A stretch of 48,533 nt of DNA from Bacteroidota bacterium. GTDB taxonomy: Bacteria; Bacteroidota; Bacteroidia; JACPRZ01. Under the pieces are notes generated by a model that was given only the letters and a program-made list of their open reading frames with translations, ran no database searches and was not told the origin of the DNA. The stretch is taken from NCBI GenBank assembly GCA_016193485.1, contig JACPRZ010000060.1:1-48533 (forward strand). The letters are read 5' to 3'. Positions within the stretch are counted from its first letter, which is position 1, and each line of letters starts with the position of its first letter. Shown in pieces: positions 18,365-27,887 of this stretch. A program made the translations under genes and the position numbers.

Positions 18365-21300
18365 TTAACGGGTAACGAGCAATGTAACTATACCTGAAAT
18401 ACAATCCTGGGATATGTAAATGTCTTTGCACACAGTCAATGGTCCGCAGGATGATTGTACTCCTGCCGTAAGACATACTGTAAACGCGGTATTCGGCTGC
18501 GAAAAAGTATGTGTAACGGTCTGCCCGGTGGCACTATTGGCGGTTCCTGAGGCCGGGTCACCGAAATTCCATGTATAGGGCTCCATGCCAGCCGGGTCAG
18601 CGGTAAATTCAAGTTCCAACGGATTGCCACCAACAGTTGTAACGTTAAAAGTCAATGTAGTAAAATCGGATATGAATACGGTAACCTGGTCGGTAGCGGA
18701 ACAGTGGTCGTAGGTAACTGTGACGTTATATGTAGTTTGAACCGGCACGGTGGCTACAGGTGAAGGGCAATTTGTACAGGAAAGGCCTGTAGAAGGCGCC
18801 CAAGTATATGTGTATGTGTATTGGCTGCCAGCAGGAGGATATATTTCAGGAAGATTCAAAGTTACGGGTAGAGCAGGGCAAGTTGTAACATCAGGTATGT
18901 CAATAGTGAAGTCAGAATTGACAGTGACTGTTACTTCATCATCTGTTACACATCCATACAAATCGGTACGGGTTACAGTATAGGTATGCGTTCCTGTAGT
19001 TCCAGGAGAAACAATAGGATCAGCGCAATTGCAGCATGGAATAGTACCCGGACAAGTAATTCCATCTTCGGGTGTCCATACAAATGATATACCGCTTGGT
19101 GCTGCATTACCAACAGGGCCATCAGGGTGTAACTGCACCTGATCACCAAGGCACATCTCTACATCAGGGCCGGCATTCACTCCGGTACCTTCTAAAACAC
19201 CGATAGTCGCCTCCACTTCTTTAATGCATCCATTAGCATCTTCAATAGTGATTGAATAAGTGCCTTGCGGCAAATCAATAAAGGAGCCAGTATTATTGGG
19301 GTTGAGGCCACTCCATCCAACCGGTGGGTTGGTTATGGTATAAGAATAATCCGGATTACCACCTGTTGCAAGTACCGTGATTGAACCGGTACTCTGTCCA
19401 AGGCAAAAAATGGGTGTAACATTAAAGAAACTGGTTCCAATTGTTATGAGGTTATTAATGGTTGCTGTCAAGGGGATAAAACATCCGATAGCATCAGTGA
19501 CCCAAATGTAATAAGTACCTGCCGGAAGATTGGTTAAATCAAGGGGCGCATTTTGAGTAACATTAATATTCTGAGGTCCGGTAACTGCATAAGCGTAGGG
19601 CAAAGTTCCCCCCGAAGGGTTTACAGTAAAGGAACCATTATCCTTTCCTTCGCAGTCGGAATCGATAATTCCAGTTACCGTTCCGGTCAAAGGAGTTGAA
19701 GAGGATTCGATAGTCACGGTTTGTGATGCGGTACAACCTTTAGCATCGGTTACCGTAATGGTGTAGGTTCCACCTTTAAGATCATAAAAATCCCAGTAGT
19801 AGCAGGAAGGGTTTGGCTCCACTTGAATATTTACTGGTGCACCACCAGAAGGGGTCCCAGATAGATTAAAGGCGAAACAAGGATTACCGGCAATGTTATC
19901 AGAGCAAGGATCACTATAACAAACAGATATACCCAAACTTCCTGTGCCCGGACTGCCGGCACTGCAGTCATGGCTTACTTCGATTTCATCAATTACCGGA
20001 GTTGGATTTACTGTGACCGATGTTTGGGCCGTTGCGGTACAGGTTCCCGAGGAATTCACGGTAAGAGTAACATCAAATATTCCGTATAACAAATAAGAAT
20101 AAGAATAGGGATTAGAAATTGTTGTAGCGGTAGAGCCATCTCCAAAATCCCAGTTATAGGTCAGATTTTGTGTACCGTTAGTGGTGCCGGTAAAATAAAA
20201 AACATTCCCAACGAGGCATTGCTCATTGTCGTCCACTGATATGGCTGCAGTTAATGCAGTACCCGCCACAACCGTTGCCGTAACGGTTGTGCTGCATTGT
20301 CCGGCAACGGATACGGTAATTGTATATGATCCGGTGCAAAGGCCGGTAACATTGTAACCATTACCTGTTCCGCTTGTTCCATTAGGTCCACTCCATTGAT
20401 AAGTAATCTGGCAGGACCCACCAGGTTGACTTTCATTTGTAAAATCTAAAGTTATAGTTCCATCGCAACCTCCGTCACAGGATTCACCTGCTGCTATGGC
20501 GGTAACATTAGGTCGCTCGTCAGGTTCATCAAGAGTGGCAGTTGCGCTTGCCTGGCATCCTTTGGAATCCCAAACAATCACAGTATAAGTACCTGCAGAA
20601 AGGTTGTTTATAGTTTGCGTATTCTGAACCGGAGTAGTGTTCCATAAATAATAATAAATGGGTGTACCCCCTGTTGGGTTCGCAGTAAGCGAGCCAGTAT
20701 GTTGACCCTGACAGCAAATAACAGAGGGCGGGATTGTAACTGTCAATTGGGCGGGTTGTGTGATGATGATACTTTCTGTGCCCACGCATCCTTTGCTGTC
20801 GGTAACAGTAAGAGGATAAGAACCGGCACATAAATTAGTTCGCGTTGTGGTAGTAGATGAACAGGTGGAACAGGAGCCCCAGGCGTAATTATATGGCGCT
20901 GTACCCCCCGAAGCAATGACCGATAGCGCTCCAGTGCATTGACCAAAACAATCAGGGGAAGTTGTGGTTGATGAGAACGTTACAGCACTTGGCTGGGAGA
21001 TAGCGAATGAATAAACAATGGAACATTGATTAATGTCAGATACCGTGACAGTATGCGTTCCTGCGCAAAGCGATGCTGTGGTGGTAATGTTTGAAGGGCC
21101 GGAACCCCAATCATATGTATAAGGGGGGGTTCCACCGGTCACTGTTAGTGATGCTGTACCGGTGCATTGACCAAAACAATCAGGGGAAGTTGTAGTTGAC
21201 GAGACCGTTAAAGCACTTGTCAACTGGGAGATAGTAAATGAATATATAATGGAACATTGATTAATGTCAGATACCGTGACAGTATGCGTTCCTGCGCAAA

Positions 21301-24300
21301 GCGAAGCTGTGGTGGTATTGGTTGAAGCACCGGAACCCCAATCATAAGCATAAGGGGGGGTTCCGCCAGTCACTGTCACTGATGCTGAACCGGTGCAAAC
21401 ATTGTTGCAGGCGACACCCGTTGTTGATACCGATACCGATAATGATTCTGCCGGTTGAGAAACAGTTACGCTTGTTTCCGCAGTACAGAGGTTGTTGTTA
21501 TAAGTAACTGTAAGAAAATATTCATCAGCACTTAAATTGGATACTATATGTGATGTTGCTGTCCCGGAGGCGCTGGAACCATCGCTCCAGGAAAATGAAT
21601 AGGGTGGTGGACCAATATCTCCCGAAATAGCCGCTATCACACTACCGGAGGATTCTCCATAGCAGGAAACATCAATGGCGGCAAGGGTAATTGTAATAGT
21701 GGGCTCTTCAATTAGTGACGAAACATTCACTGTGCAATCATGAGCATCATGAACGGTAATATTATAGGGTCCCGCACATAAGCCGGTTATCGTAAATGAA
21801 GATGCAGAGGTCGTACCGGAGCCGGAAGAACCATTGCTCCATTCGTATTCATAGGGACTAGTACCTGATGTAATCTGTACAGAGATTTGACCGTCACAAG
21901 GTGGTCCGGGGCACATGGGGTTAGTAACTTGTGATGTAACAGCCAGGGCGGTGCTTGAGATTGTGGCGGTAGCGGTTACAGTGCAAGCAGGTAAATTTCC
22001 GTCAATAACAGTGACAGTATACGTGCCGGCACATAGGCCGCTGATAGTTTGATTATTTAAAGTACTACTTGTGAAAGATCCATCCGGCCAGTAATAAGTA
22101 TATGGTGGAGTTCCGTCACGAACAGTTGCCACAATAGAGCCGTTACAAGCAATGCATGAAGAAACATCTGTGGGGTTTAAGGTTACATAAGGAACCTTAA
22201 TGGTAACAGTTGCATCGTCTGTACATCCATTATTGTCAGTAACAGTGACAGTATAAGATGTTGTAGTTTGAGGTGGTGGAAATAATGTGGCATTCTGTTG
22301 AATGTTTGTACTTGTAGTCAAATTTGGAGTTATATTATTTGGGGGATCCCAAACAAACTCGTTACATACCGGAGCGACAGCGGAGGGTTGCCATTGGGAA
22401 ATGTTAATTAGGTTCCCTGTGTAATTATGACCAGTGATATCAGCGGTAGTAATAGAAGGAGAACCTTCATTCATTGGCCATGCGGCAACCAAACCGGAAG
22501 CATTGGGTGAGACGGTACAGGACATTCCCCCTGAAATATCCGTCTGCGATTTTGCGACTTTCCAGATGCGAACTTCATCAAGGATGCCGTACAATATACC
22601 ATTCGTTCCATCAGAAGTTCCCAGAAAATTTTGTTTCCCGGTGAATCCAATACGGCCATCTTTGAATCGATCATAACTCCAACTTGGGAAGGTTACACCA
22701 TCTAGATAAAGTTTTTGTTCAGGCGCTGTTGAGGATCCATTATAGGTACCGGCAACGTGAAACCACTTTCCTTTAGGTAAAGGACTAGAAAAGTTAACTG
22801 TTAATGTCTCCAAGGCGCCACCGGCATTGAGTATAAAATAGATTTGCATATCATTATTTTTTATGGCAATTTTCCAATCAAGGTTATTGTTCTGGCATAT
22901 TATTACCCGTTCTGACTGTGATGAATAATAGACATATTCATCCAACCATACCCATGCCTCAATGGTTATATCGCTGCAACACGTAAGATCAACAGGTGGG
23001 GTTGACACGAAATAGGTTCCAGCAGTAGGTTGTTTGGTGCATTGAATAGCAAAATTATCAACTGGCGGCACCGAAGCGGTTAAATCTATAGGAGTTGAAC
23101 TTCCCGGACAAACTTCAAGCATGGCTGGATTTGCGGTAACAACAGGTGGTTCATGAATTGTTATTGTATTTCTTACTGTAGAAGGAGGGCATCCAAACTG
23201 GCTGATTGTTAAGGATACATTATAGGTGCCAGGATTTTGGTATGTAGTAGTGGCGCTGGGTGATGTGGAAGTTGTATTACCGAGGTTCCAGAAATAAGTA
23301 GCGCCAGCAGAGGGTATATTTGAGCAGGATTGATCTAATTGAAAAGTAACAGGTTCGTCTTCACAAGGCGGGGAGTAGGTAAAATTCGCTTTAGGGCAAC
23401 TGCATTTTACCGGTATTTTGCCAATCGTAATTGGAATTACCGGTATCGGGGCAGGGCCGAAATTTCCAGGGTCAAAAAGCAGTGTTGAACCGTTAGTAAA
23501 CCCTTTTTGTAAACTTCCGCTTGTAGAAGAAGAGCCGCCATTTCTCCATTGAGCGCTATCCCAAAAAGATGTGGTAACCTTTTCAAGGTCATTCACCAAA
23601 CATGAATTGAGGTTCCAGCCAATGCCAGCAAAAACAGCAGACCTTCCCGAAAGCCGGGACAACATCCAATATTCGCAATCGCTTATCGCTTCCAGTGTAG
23701 TGTCGAGAGTGTTTCCAAAATTTTGTGCCGTATCAAAATATTCCGCTGAAAAAACATCTTCTCGTGAAGAAGGGGCTGATATGCTGAGAGGATGATAAAA
23801 ACTGCCTCTTCCCAACGGAAAGAGAAAAGAATCATCTCCGAATTTCATTACGGGACCTTCGATAAAAGCCGAATCATCTCCACCTGTGGTTGCAGCATTA
23901 TCGAGCAGCGCCAGCGGGGTTTTAGCGGTAGTATAGACAATTCCTTTCGAGAGCAGCAAAGAATTGTTTACAACTACAGGCGCCTGCATTATTATTCCGT
24001 TACTTTTATTGTTGATCACAAGGTCTTTGAAAATCGTTATTGTGTTCCCGCTAATGGTTTGTTTTGTGCTCCCGATAAATTTTACCGTTCCCTTAATCGT
24101 AAGAGTGGCTCTCGTCCCGATGGATTCAATGCGCCTGTTAGTAGGTGAACCTAATTGGGTACAGGCATTAAGAATGTTACACATTTTATATATCTCGCCA
24201 TTATCACCAACGATTATCGCTTGTTTATCATTGATGGCGGATATGTCGTTTAATGCCTGCGAGGAAACCTGCTGAAGGTACCAGGATAATCCCCCGTCAG

Positions 24301-25210
24301 TGGTCTTCAACAAGGTTCCGTTTGCGCCAACAGCAGCAGCGTCCCTTGCATTGAGCGCCTCAACAGATTTTAGTTCGTACGGGGTTGTGGCAGTGAGCAA
24401 CTCCCAGGTCTCCCCCCGGTCAATGCTCCTGAGAATGGTTCCGGAATCACCTACCGCATATCCCGCCAATGCGTCCCGTGAGAATTTTACAGCATTTAAG
24501 TTTTTCCCTGCCACAGTCGCCTGAGTGGTCCATGTCGCACCGCCATCAACGGTTTTCAGAATGGAGCCACCACTGCATACGATGAAGCCGGTAGTATCAT
24601 CAATAAAAGTTACGTCTCTCAAGTCGGAGGGTACTGCTGACTGGACTGTAACCCAACTCAAACCGCCATCGGTAGTTTTAAGAATTTTACCAGCATCCCC
24701 AACGGCAATCGCTGTCTGGTCATCAATCACACTTATTGCCCTTAGGTCATTAGTTGTTTGCTGGGGCAGGGATGTCCAGGTATTTCCACCGTCCGCACTT
24801 TTCAGGACAGCACCGGCCTGGCCGCTTGCATAGATAATTCCTTCTCCAGATACGGATGTATCTTTAACTGAAAGAGATACTTTTGAGAGGTTACCCTGGT
24901 AGGTAAGTGGTGTATCTACTTTCCAGGTTTTTCCTCCATCCTTAGATATGAGAACAGTGCCCGCTTCACCCACACACACTATTTCTTTTGGCGTTGCATT
25001 GTTGCTAAAATCACCGGTAATCAGGAGATTCCCGTAATTGTTAATACGGCTGCCCTGGTTCAGATTTGCTCCGGAAGTAAATAATGAAGTGCCATCTTTT
25101 ACTGTAATGCCTGTATTGAATACAATTAATTTTGCGTTTTGGGAAAATAAATGATTAATAATGAAAGTTGATGATGAAATCAATAGCAATAATATTCGAA
25201 TCTTTTTCAT
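18365..25210 (-). CDS. Giant adhesin-like protein with DGG..W, PKD, LamG and SprB repeats (2281 aa)
   Basis: The signal peptide is MKKIRILLLLISSSTFIINHLFSQ. Residues about 75-345 carry six [ST]-x-D-x-G-x-[TS]-W repeats (BNR/Ycf48-like). A PKD domain (ATYFWNLGNTTSTSPSATTT) lies at about 605-685. A LamG/concanavalin-like module (ITIEAWVWLDEY ... LYGILDEVRIWKV) lies at about 720-895. SprB-type repeats with GGTPPYxYxW signatures, about nine, run from roughly 1000 to 1985. A second PKD lies at about 1655-1735 (YNWDFGDGSTATT), and a final PKD-like domain near 2220 (YTWNFGDPASG). SprB-type repeats are known from gliding adhesins and other surface proteins of Bacteroidota. The protein ends VTLLVTR directly after the last PKD, without a recognisable type IX sorting domain. 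The gene starts 18 bp after the fibre-like gene's stop. Confidence 0.92.
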   Translation of the reverse strand: MKKIRILLLLISSSTFIINHLFSQNAKLIVFNTGITVKDGTSLFTSGANLNQGSRINNYGNLLITGDFSNNATPKEIVCVGEAGTVLISKDGGKTWKVDTPLTYQGNLSKVSLSVKDTSVSGEGIIYASGQAGAVLKSADGGNTWTSLPQQTTNDLRAISVIDDQTAIAVGDAGKILKTTDGGLSWVTVQSAVPSDLRDVTFIDDTTGFIVCSGGSILKTVDGGATWTTQATVAGKNLNAVKFSRDALAGYAVGDSGTILRSIDRGETWELLTATTPYELKSVEALNARDAAAVGANGTLLKTTDGGLSWYLQQVSSQALNDISAINDKQAIIVGDNGEIYKMCNILNACTQLGSPTNRRIESIGTRATLTIKGTVKFIGSTKQTISGNTITIFKDLVINNKSNGIIMQAPVVVNNSLLLSKGIVYTTAKTPLALLDNAATTGGDDSAFIEGPVMKFGDDSFLFPLGRGSFYHPLSISAPSSREDVFSAEYFDTAQNFGNTLDTTLEAISDCEYWMLSRLSGRSAVFAGIGWNLNSCLVNDLEKVTTSFWDSAQWRNGGSSSTSGSLQKGFTNGSTLLFDPGNFGPAPIPVIPITIGKIPVKCSCPKANFTYSPPCEDEPVTFQLDQSCSNIPSAGATYFWNLGNTTSTSPSATTTYQNPGTYNVSLTISQFGCPPSTVRNTITIHEPPVVTANPAMLEVCPGSSTPIDLTASVPPVDNFAIQCTKQPTAGTYFVSTPPVDLTCCSDITIEAWVWLDEYVYYSSQSERVIICQNNNLDWKIAIKNNDMQIYFILNAGGALETLTVNFSSPLPKGKWFHVAGTYNGSSTAPEQKLYLDGVTFPSWSYDRFKDGRIGFTGKQNFLGTSDGTNGILYGILDEVRIWKVAKSQTDISGGMSCTVSPNASGLVAAWPMNEGSPSITTADITGHNYTGNLINISQWQPSAVAPVCNEFVWDPPNNITPNLTTSTNIQQNATLFPPPQTTTSYTVTVTDNNGCTDDATVTIKVPYVTLNPTDVSSCIACNGSIVATVRDGTPPYTYYWPDGSFTSSTLNNQTISGLCAGTYTVTVIDGNLPACTVTATATISSTALAVTSQVTNPMCPGPPCDGQISVQITSGTSPYEYEWSNGSSGSGTTSASSFTITGLCAGPYNITVHDAHDCTVNVSSLIEEPTITITLAAIDVSCYGESSGSVIAAISGDIGPPPYSFSWSDGSSASGTATSHIVSNLSADEYFLTVTYNNNLCTAETSVTVSQPAESLSVSVSTTGVACNNVCTGSASVTVTGGTPPYAYDWGSGASTNTTTASLCAGTHTVTVSDINQCSIIYSFTISQLTSALTVSSTTTSPDCFGQCTGTASLTVTGGTPPYTYDWGSGPSNITTTASLCAGTHTVTVSDINQCSIVYSFAISQPSAVTFSSTTTSPDCFGQCTGALSVIASGGTAPYNYAWGSCSTCSSTTTTRTNLCAGSYPLTVTDSKGCVGTESIIITQPAQLTVTIPPSVICCQGQHTGSLTANPTGGTPIYYYLWNTTPVQNTQTINNLSAGTYTVIVWDSKGCQASATATLDEPDERPNVTAIAAGESCDGGCDGTITLDFTNESQPGGSCQITYQWSGPNGTSGTGNGYNVTGLCTGSYTITVSVAGQCSTTVTATVVAGTALTAAISVDDNEQCLVGNVFYFTGTTNGTQNLTYNWDFGDGSTATTISNPYSYSYLLYGIFDVTLTVNSSGTCTATAQTSVTVNPTPVIDEIEVSHDCSAGSPGTGSLGISVCYSDPCSDNIAGNPCFAFNLSGTPSGGAPVNIQVEPNPSCYYWDFYDLKGGTYTITVTDAKGCTASQTVTIESSSTPLTGTVTGIIDSDCEGKDNGSFTVNPSGGTLPYAYAVTGPQNINVTQNAPLDLTNLPAGTYYIWVTDAIGCFIPLTATINNLITIGTSFFNVTPIFCLGQSTGSITVLATGGNPDYSYTITNPPVGWSGLNPNNTGSFIDLPQGTYSITIEDANGCIKEVEATIGVLEGTGVNAGPDVEMCLGDQVQLHPDGPVGNAAPSGISFVWTPEDGITCPGTIPCCNCADPIVSPGTTGTHTYTVTRTDLYGCVTDDEVTVTVNSDFTIDIPDVTTCPALPVTLNLPEIYPPAGSQYTYTYTWAPSTGLSCTNCPSPVATVPVQTTYNVTVTYDHCSATDQVTVFISDFTTLTFNVTTVGGNPLELEFTADPAGMEPYTWNFGDPASGTANSATGQTVTHTFSQPNTAFTVCLTAGVQSSCGPLTVCKDIYISQDCISGIVTLLVTR
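20941..21390. repeat. Near-identical tandem SprB-repeat units within the giant adhesin gene
   Basis: GACCAAAACAATCAGGGGAA recurs at 20941 and 21169 (228 bp apart), and GGAACATTGATTAATGTCAG recurs at 21020 and 21251 (231 bp apart). The intervening sequence is nearly the same, encoding two GGTPPY[AT]YDWGSG units. The other SprB units in the gene are clearly diverged at DNA level, so this pair is a recent duplication or a gene-converted pair. Confidence 0.8.
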
Positions 25211-25228
25211 TGAAAAATAATAAAAATA

Positions 25229-26659
25229 TTACCAATTATTAAATTTCATCCTCACCCATTCCGTTGAGTCAACTTTTAAATATAAGTAAAAGTTAGAACC
25301 GTCCTCACCCCACGAAATATCGCCAATATTACCGTTAGGGTCGGATGAATTTGCCGGTTTGTATGGGGTTTCCAGCCGGAATTGATTATAGCCGGTTGTA
25401 TTTTTTACATGAAGACGTGATGTAGGGTTGTTAATTCCCACTCCGACTTTTCCGTTGTTTGGCGGTATGATCAGGGCATAATTGTCGGTATTGTCTTCTG
25501 CAATAAGAGCCGTTCCGTTAGTTGATTTAAAATGACCGGCAATGCCATTGGTTGATACGCCTTTTACACCTGTTCCGCCATCATGCGCCTTGCCGACAAC
25601 TCCTGTTGAACCTACTCCCCGGATCCCTTCCCCGTTCTGGCTTTTACCCAGGACACCTCTCACGCTATCTTCGCCAAAGCCAAATATGGCATTGCGATTT
25701 GTCCTTCCTATTACTTTTAATGAGTTAGAGTAGGTACCGTTGGAGATAAAGAAGCGCGAACCCGTGTCGGGTTCGGAACCGACCTGGATCCTGTAATCAT
25801 TTAATATTTCAAAAATATTTTCCTTGCCGGTATTGATTTTCAGGAAACTTGCAGTATCGTCTTTAACCTGGATGTGAAATTTTGCAAGCGGTTTACCCTT
25901 GCCCAACCCAAGACCAAGTGACGACAGTACCATGGGGGTACCTCCTCCTGCGGAAAAAAGCAAACTGCCTTCCTCCTGCAGGTTAAGAAAGCCGTTAATC
26001 CCGGTAATTCCTATCAACAGTCCGTCATTTATATTAGAACCGGTGAACGAATTAGTGAACTGCTGGGTTGCAAAGTAATAGCCATCGGCCGGCCGGGGGG
26101 TTGGAGGTAGAATTGTATCAATTACCTCTCTTTCGGAACGTTCGCAGCAATTTTCATGTGCTGCGGGCAAAGGCCCCGTTGTTTCAACCGAATGAATATG
26201 GAGGCGGTGTTGTGGCGATGCCATGTTTATTCCAACAAGCCCGTTTGATAATATCCTCATTCGCTCCAGGTTGTTTGTCCGTAATACAAGGTCCTGAGCA
26301 TCGGTGGTTCCGAGGAAGTTCAATGATGAGAGGGTGCCGTTGTTCCCGGTTAAATTCCACATTGTGGATTCCGTACCGAGGCGGATCCATTGTCCGATTG
26401 AAAAATAATAGAAACTCTTACTTGTGTTATCATATACCATCAACCCTTCGGCCGGATTGACGATCGCCATGCGGCTGGCGGAATCCATTCTCGGGATAAG
26501 CAACCCTTTTGAATTTGACTTTATATCGAGCATGGCAGATGAATCGGGAGGCGAATCATCGGATGAAATGGAAACGCCTTCCTGCTGGGCTACAGAGACC
26601 GATGTGGCCAGGAGCAAAAGCAGGAAGAACGAATGGAGAGGATGGACCGGTGTTTTCAT
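25229..26659 (-). CDS. Secreted tail-fibre-like protein
   Basis: A 476-aa protein. The signal peptide ends ATSVSVAQ. The N-terminus (EGVSISSDDSPPDSSAMLDI, KGLLIPRMDSASRMAIVNPA) and the repeated phrases GLVGINMASPQHRLHI and GKVGVGINNPTSRLHVKNTT are the hallmark of a broad Bacteroidota exported family related to phage tail-fibre proteins. A repetitive glycine-rich stretch (RGVLGKSQNGEGIRGVGSTG) at about residues 335-385 suggests a fibrous trimeric stalk. It is first in the four-gene minus-strand run and probably shares its promoter with the 2281-aa adhesin 18 bp downstream. The function is presumably structural or adhesive (inference). Confidence 0.87.
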   Translation of the reverse strand: MKTPVHPLHSFFLLLLLATSVSVAQQEGVSISSDDSPPDSSAMLDIKSNSKGLLIPRMDSASRMAIVNPAEGLMVYDNTSKSFYYFSIGQWIRLGTESTMWNLTGNNGTLSSLNFLGTTDAQDLVLRTNNLERMRILSNGLVGINMASPQHRLHIHSVETTGPLPAAHENCCERSEREVIDTILPPTPRPADGYYFATQQFTNSFTGSNINDGLLIGITGINGFLNLQEEGSLLFSAGGGTPMVLSSLGLGLGKGKPLAKFHIQVKDDTASFLKINTGKENIFEILNDYRIQVGSEPDTGSRFFISNGTYSNSLKVIGRTNRNAIFGFGEDSVRGVLGKSQNGEGIRGVGSTGVVGKAHDGGTGVKGVSTNGIAGHFKSTNGTALIAEDNTDNYALIIPPNNGKVGVGINNPTSRLHVKNTTGYNQFRLETPYKPANSSDPNGNIGDISWGEDGSNFYLYLKVDSTEWVRMKFNNW

Positions 26660-27218
26660 AAAGGAAGAAGTTTTAATTGTAAATTAGCCGTCAATAATAT
26701 CAACAGCAAACATTAACCGTTCTGAAATTCCCAAAATGAATTACGCAGCACAAAAACAGGAACTTAATAAAACATATTTACTCTTAATCGTCACCAATAT
26801 TACGACATCCACTGATAACAATCAAGTGTTTTTTAAAATATTTTTCAACAGAAAGGATGAAATTGTTGATAACTTTTTTTTGAAGAATCGTGGGAAAAAA
26901 CAATTTCCGGAAGACGGCTTATTTAGAATGAATCTGATTTTATCTATAAGAACCTGAGGCAGTTGGCGGCATATCAACGATCGTGCCAGAAATTGATTTA
27001 ATTTTTCCTATTTTTTGCGTACATAGGTATTTATACCTATCTTTTGATTTTTTAAGTATCGGGGATTATGATAAAAACAGCCAAATATGGCATGATCAAT
27101 CCCCTTAATGCGGGTGGATTCATAAAAATAGTTTTGGCGGGTATCCGGAAAATTCCGAAATTTGCAGGGCATTTCAACAATCGCCTTAATTTATTATCGG
27201 ACAAATAATATTCCTTAA
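26660..27218. other. Divergent intergenic region
   Basis: 559 bp between the minus-strand fibre gene and the plus-strand secretion operon. It is A+T-rich. A 73-codon frame at 26736-26957 lacks any family resemblance and is not called. The only structured element I can support is the palindrome and promoter-like pair at 27014-27046. I found no convincing minus-strand promoter, although one must drive the surface-protein run. Confidence 0.6.
27014..27046 (+). promoter_or_regulatory. Promoter-like site with an internal 18-bp palindrome
   Basis: A TTTG (27014-27017) is followed after 20 bp by TATCTTTTG (27038-27046), one base longer than the Bacteroidota -7 consensus TAnnTTTG. Nearly the whole spacer is the perfect palindrome ATAGGTAT-TT-ATACCTAT (27023-27040), which also overlaps the -7-like element. 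That arrangement fits a repressor operator. It lies about 170 bp upstream of the first gene of the plus-strand secretion operon. Palindrome seen; promoter and operator roles inferred. Confidence 0.45.
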
Positions 27219-27881
27219 ATGAAATATCTTTTAGCGAGCGTTTTTATTTTGTTTTTTTTAAAAAGTCCGGCACAATTAAAACTTTTCAGGAAAGATATTT
27301 CGGAAATGGTCATCAACCAGAAAGAGGCGACCATCAAAGTGCATGTGCTCAATAAAAATTTTAATCTGAAACCGGACAATCGCCTTATCTATTATTGGTA
27401 CAAATCAAACGACATTAAAGAGACGCAGGGGGGCTATGAGGGTAAACTGCTCCATGGTAAATTCACGTGCTTTTACCTGAACAGCAACCTGAAGGAAAAA
27501 GGAAAATTCAGGAATGGGCTTAAGCACGGTGAGTGGAAAGCGTGGTACCCGGGCGGCCGGTTAAAAGAAATAGCCAACTATAACAACGGGGTGAAGCACG
27601 GCACTTCAATTACCTTCAGCGAAAATGGCGAGATGACCCTTGAAGAGCATTACCGCAAGGGAGTATTGCATGGCCATTATATTGTTTATGAAAATGGCAT
27701 GGAGAAAGAGAAAAAAGAGTTCAGGAATGGAAAAGAGGTCATATCAACTGAGAAAAGTAAAACCGGTGAACCCAAAAATAAAATAACGCCTGTTGAGCCG
27801 GTTGAAGAAAAACCTCCCGTGGAAAAACCTCAAAAGAAGAAGAAAAAGGCAGGCAAAGATGACGGCTCTTCAAAAGCATAG
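27219..27881 (+). CDS. Secreted MORN-variant (YwqK-like) repeat protein
   Basis: A 220-aa protein with a signal peptide (residues 1-18). Residues about 70-170 hold five repeats of the type KGKFRNGLKHGEWKAWYPGG and NGVKHGTSITFSENGEMTLE, the MORN-variant repeat found in YwqK-like proteins. The last ~45 residues are a Lys/Pro/Glu-rich low-complexity tail ending in KKKKKAGKDDGSSKA. It starts the plus-strand operon and is followed after 6 bp by the tip-like pilus protein, so it probably belongs to the secretion or pilus machine. These repeats are often scaffolding or membrane-associated; the exact role here is unknown. It is not a standard component of type II secretion or type IV pili. Confidence 0.82.
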   Translation: MKYLLASVFILFFLKSPAQLKLFRKDISEMVINQKEATIKVHVLNKNFNLKPDNRLIYYWYKSNDIKETQGGYEGKLLHGKFTCFYLNSNLKEKGKFRNGLKHGEWKAWYPGGRLKEIANYNNGVKHGTSITFSENGEMTLEEHYRKGVLHGHYIVYENGMEKEKKEFRNGKEVISTEKSKTGEPKNKITPVEPVEEKPPVEKPQKKKKKAGKDDGSSKA

Positions 27882-27887
27882 CGCGCC

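Noticed and set aside
26736..26957. 73-codon plus-strand frame MNYAAQKQELNK...
   Set aside because: No family resemblance, no ribosome-binding site, composition typical of A+T-rich intergenic DNA, and it spans the upstream region of two divergent operons.
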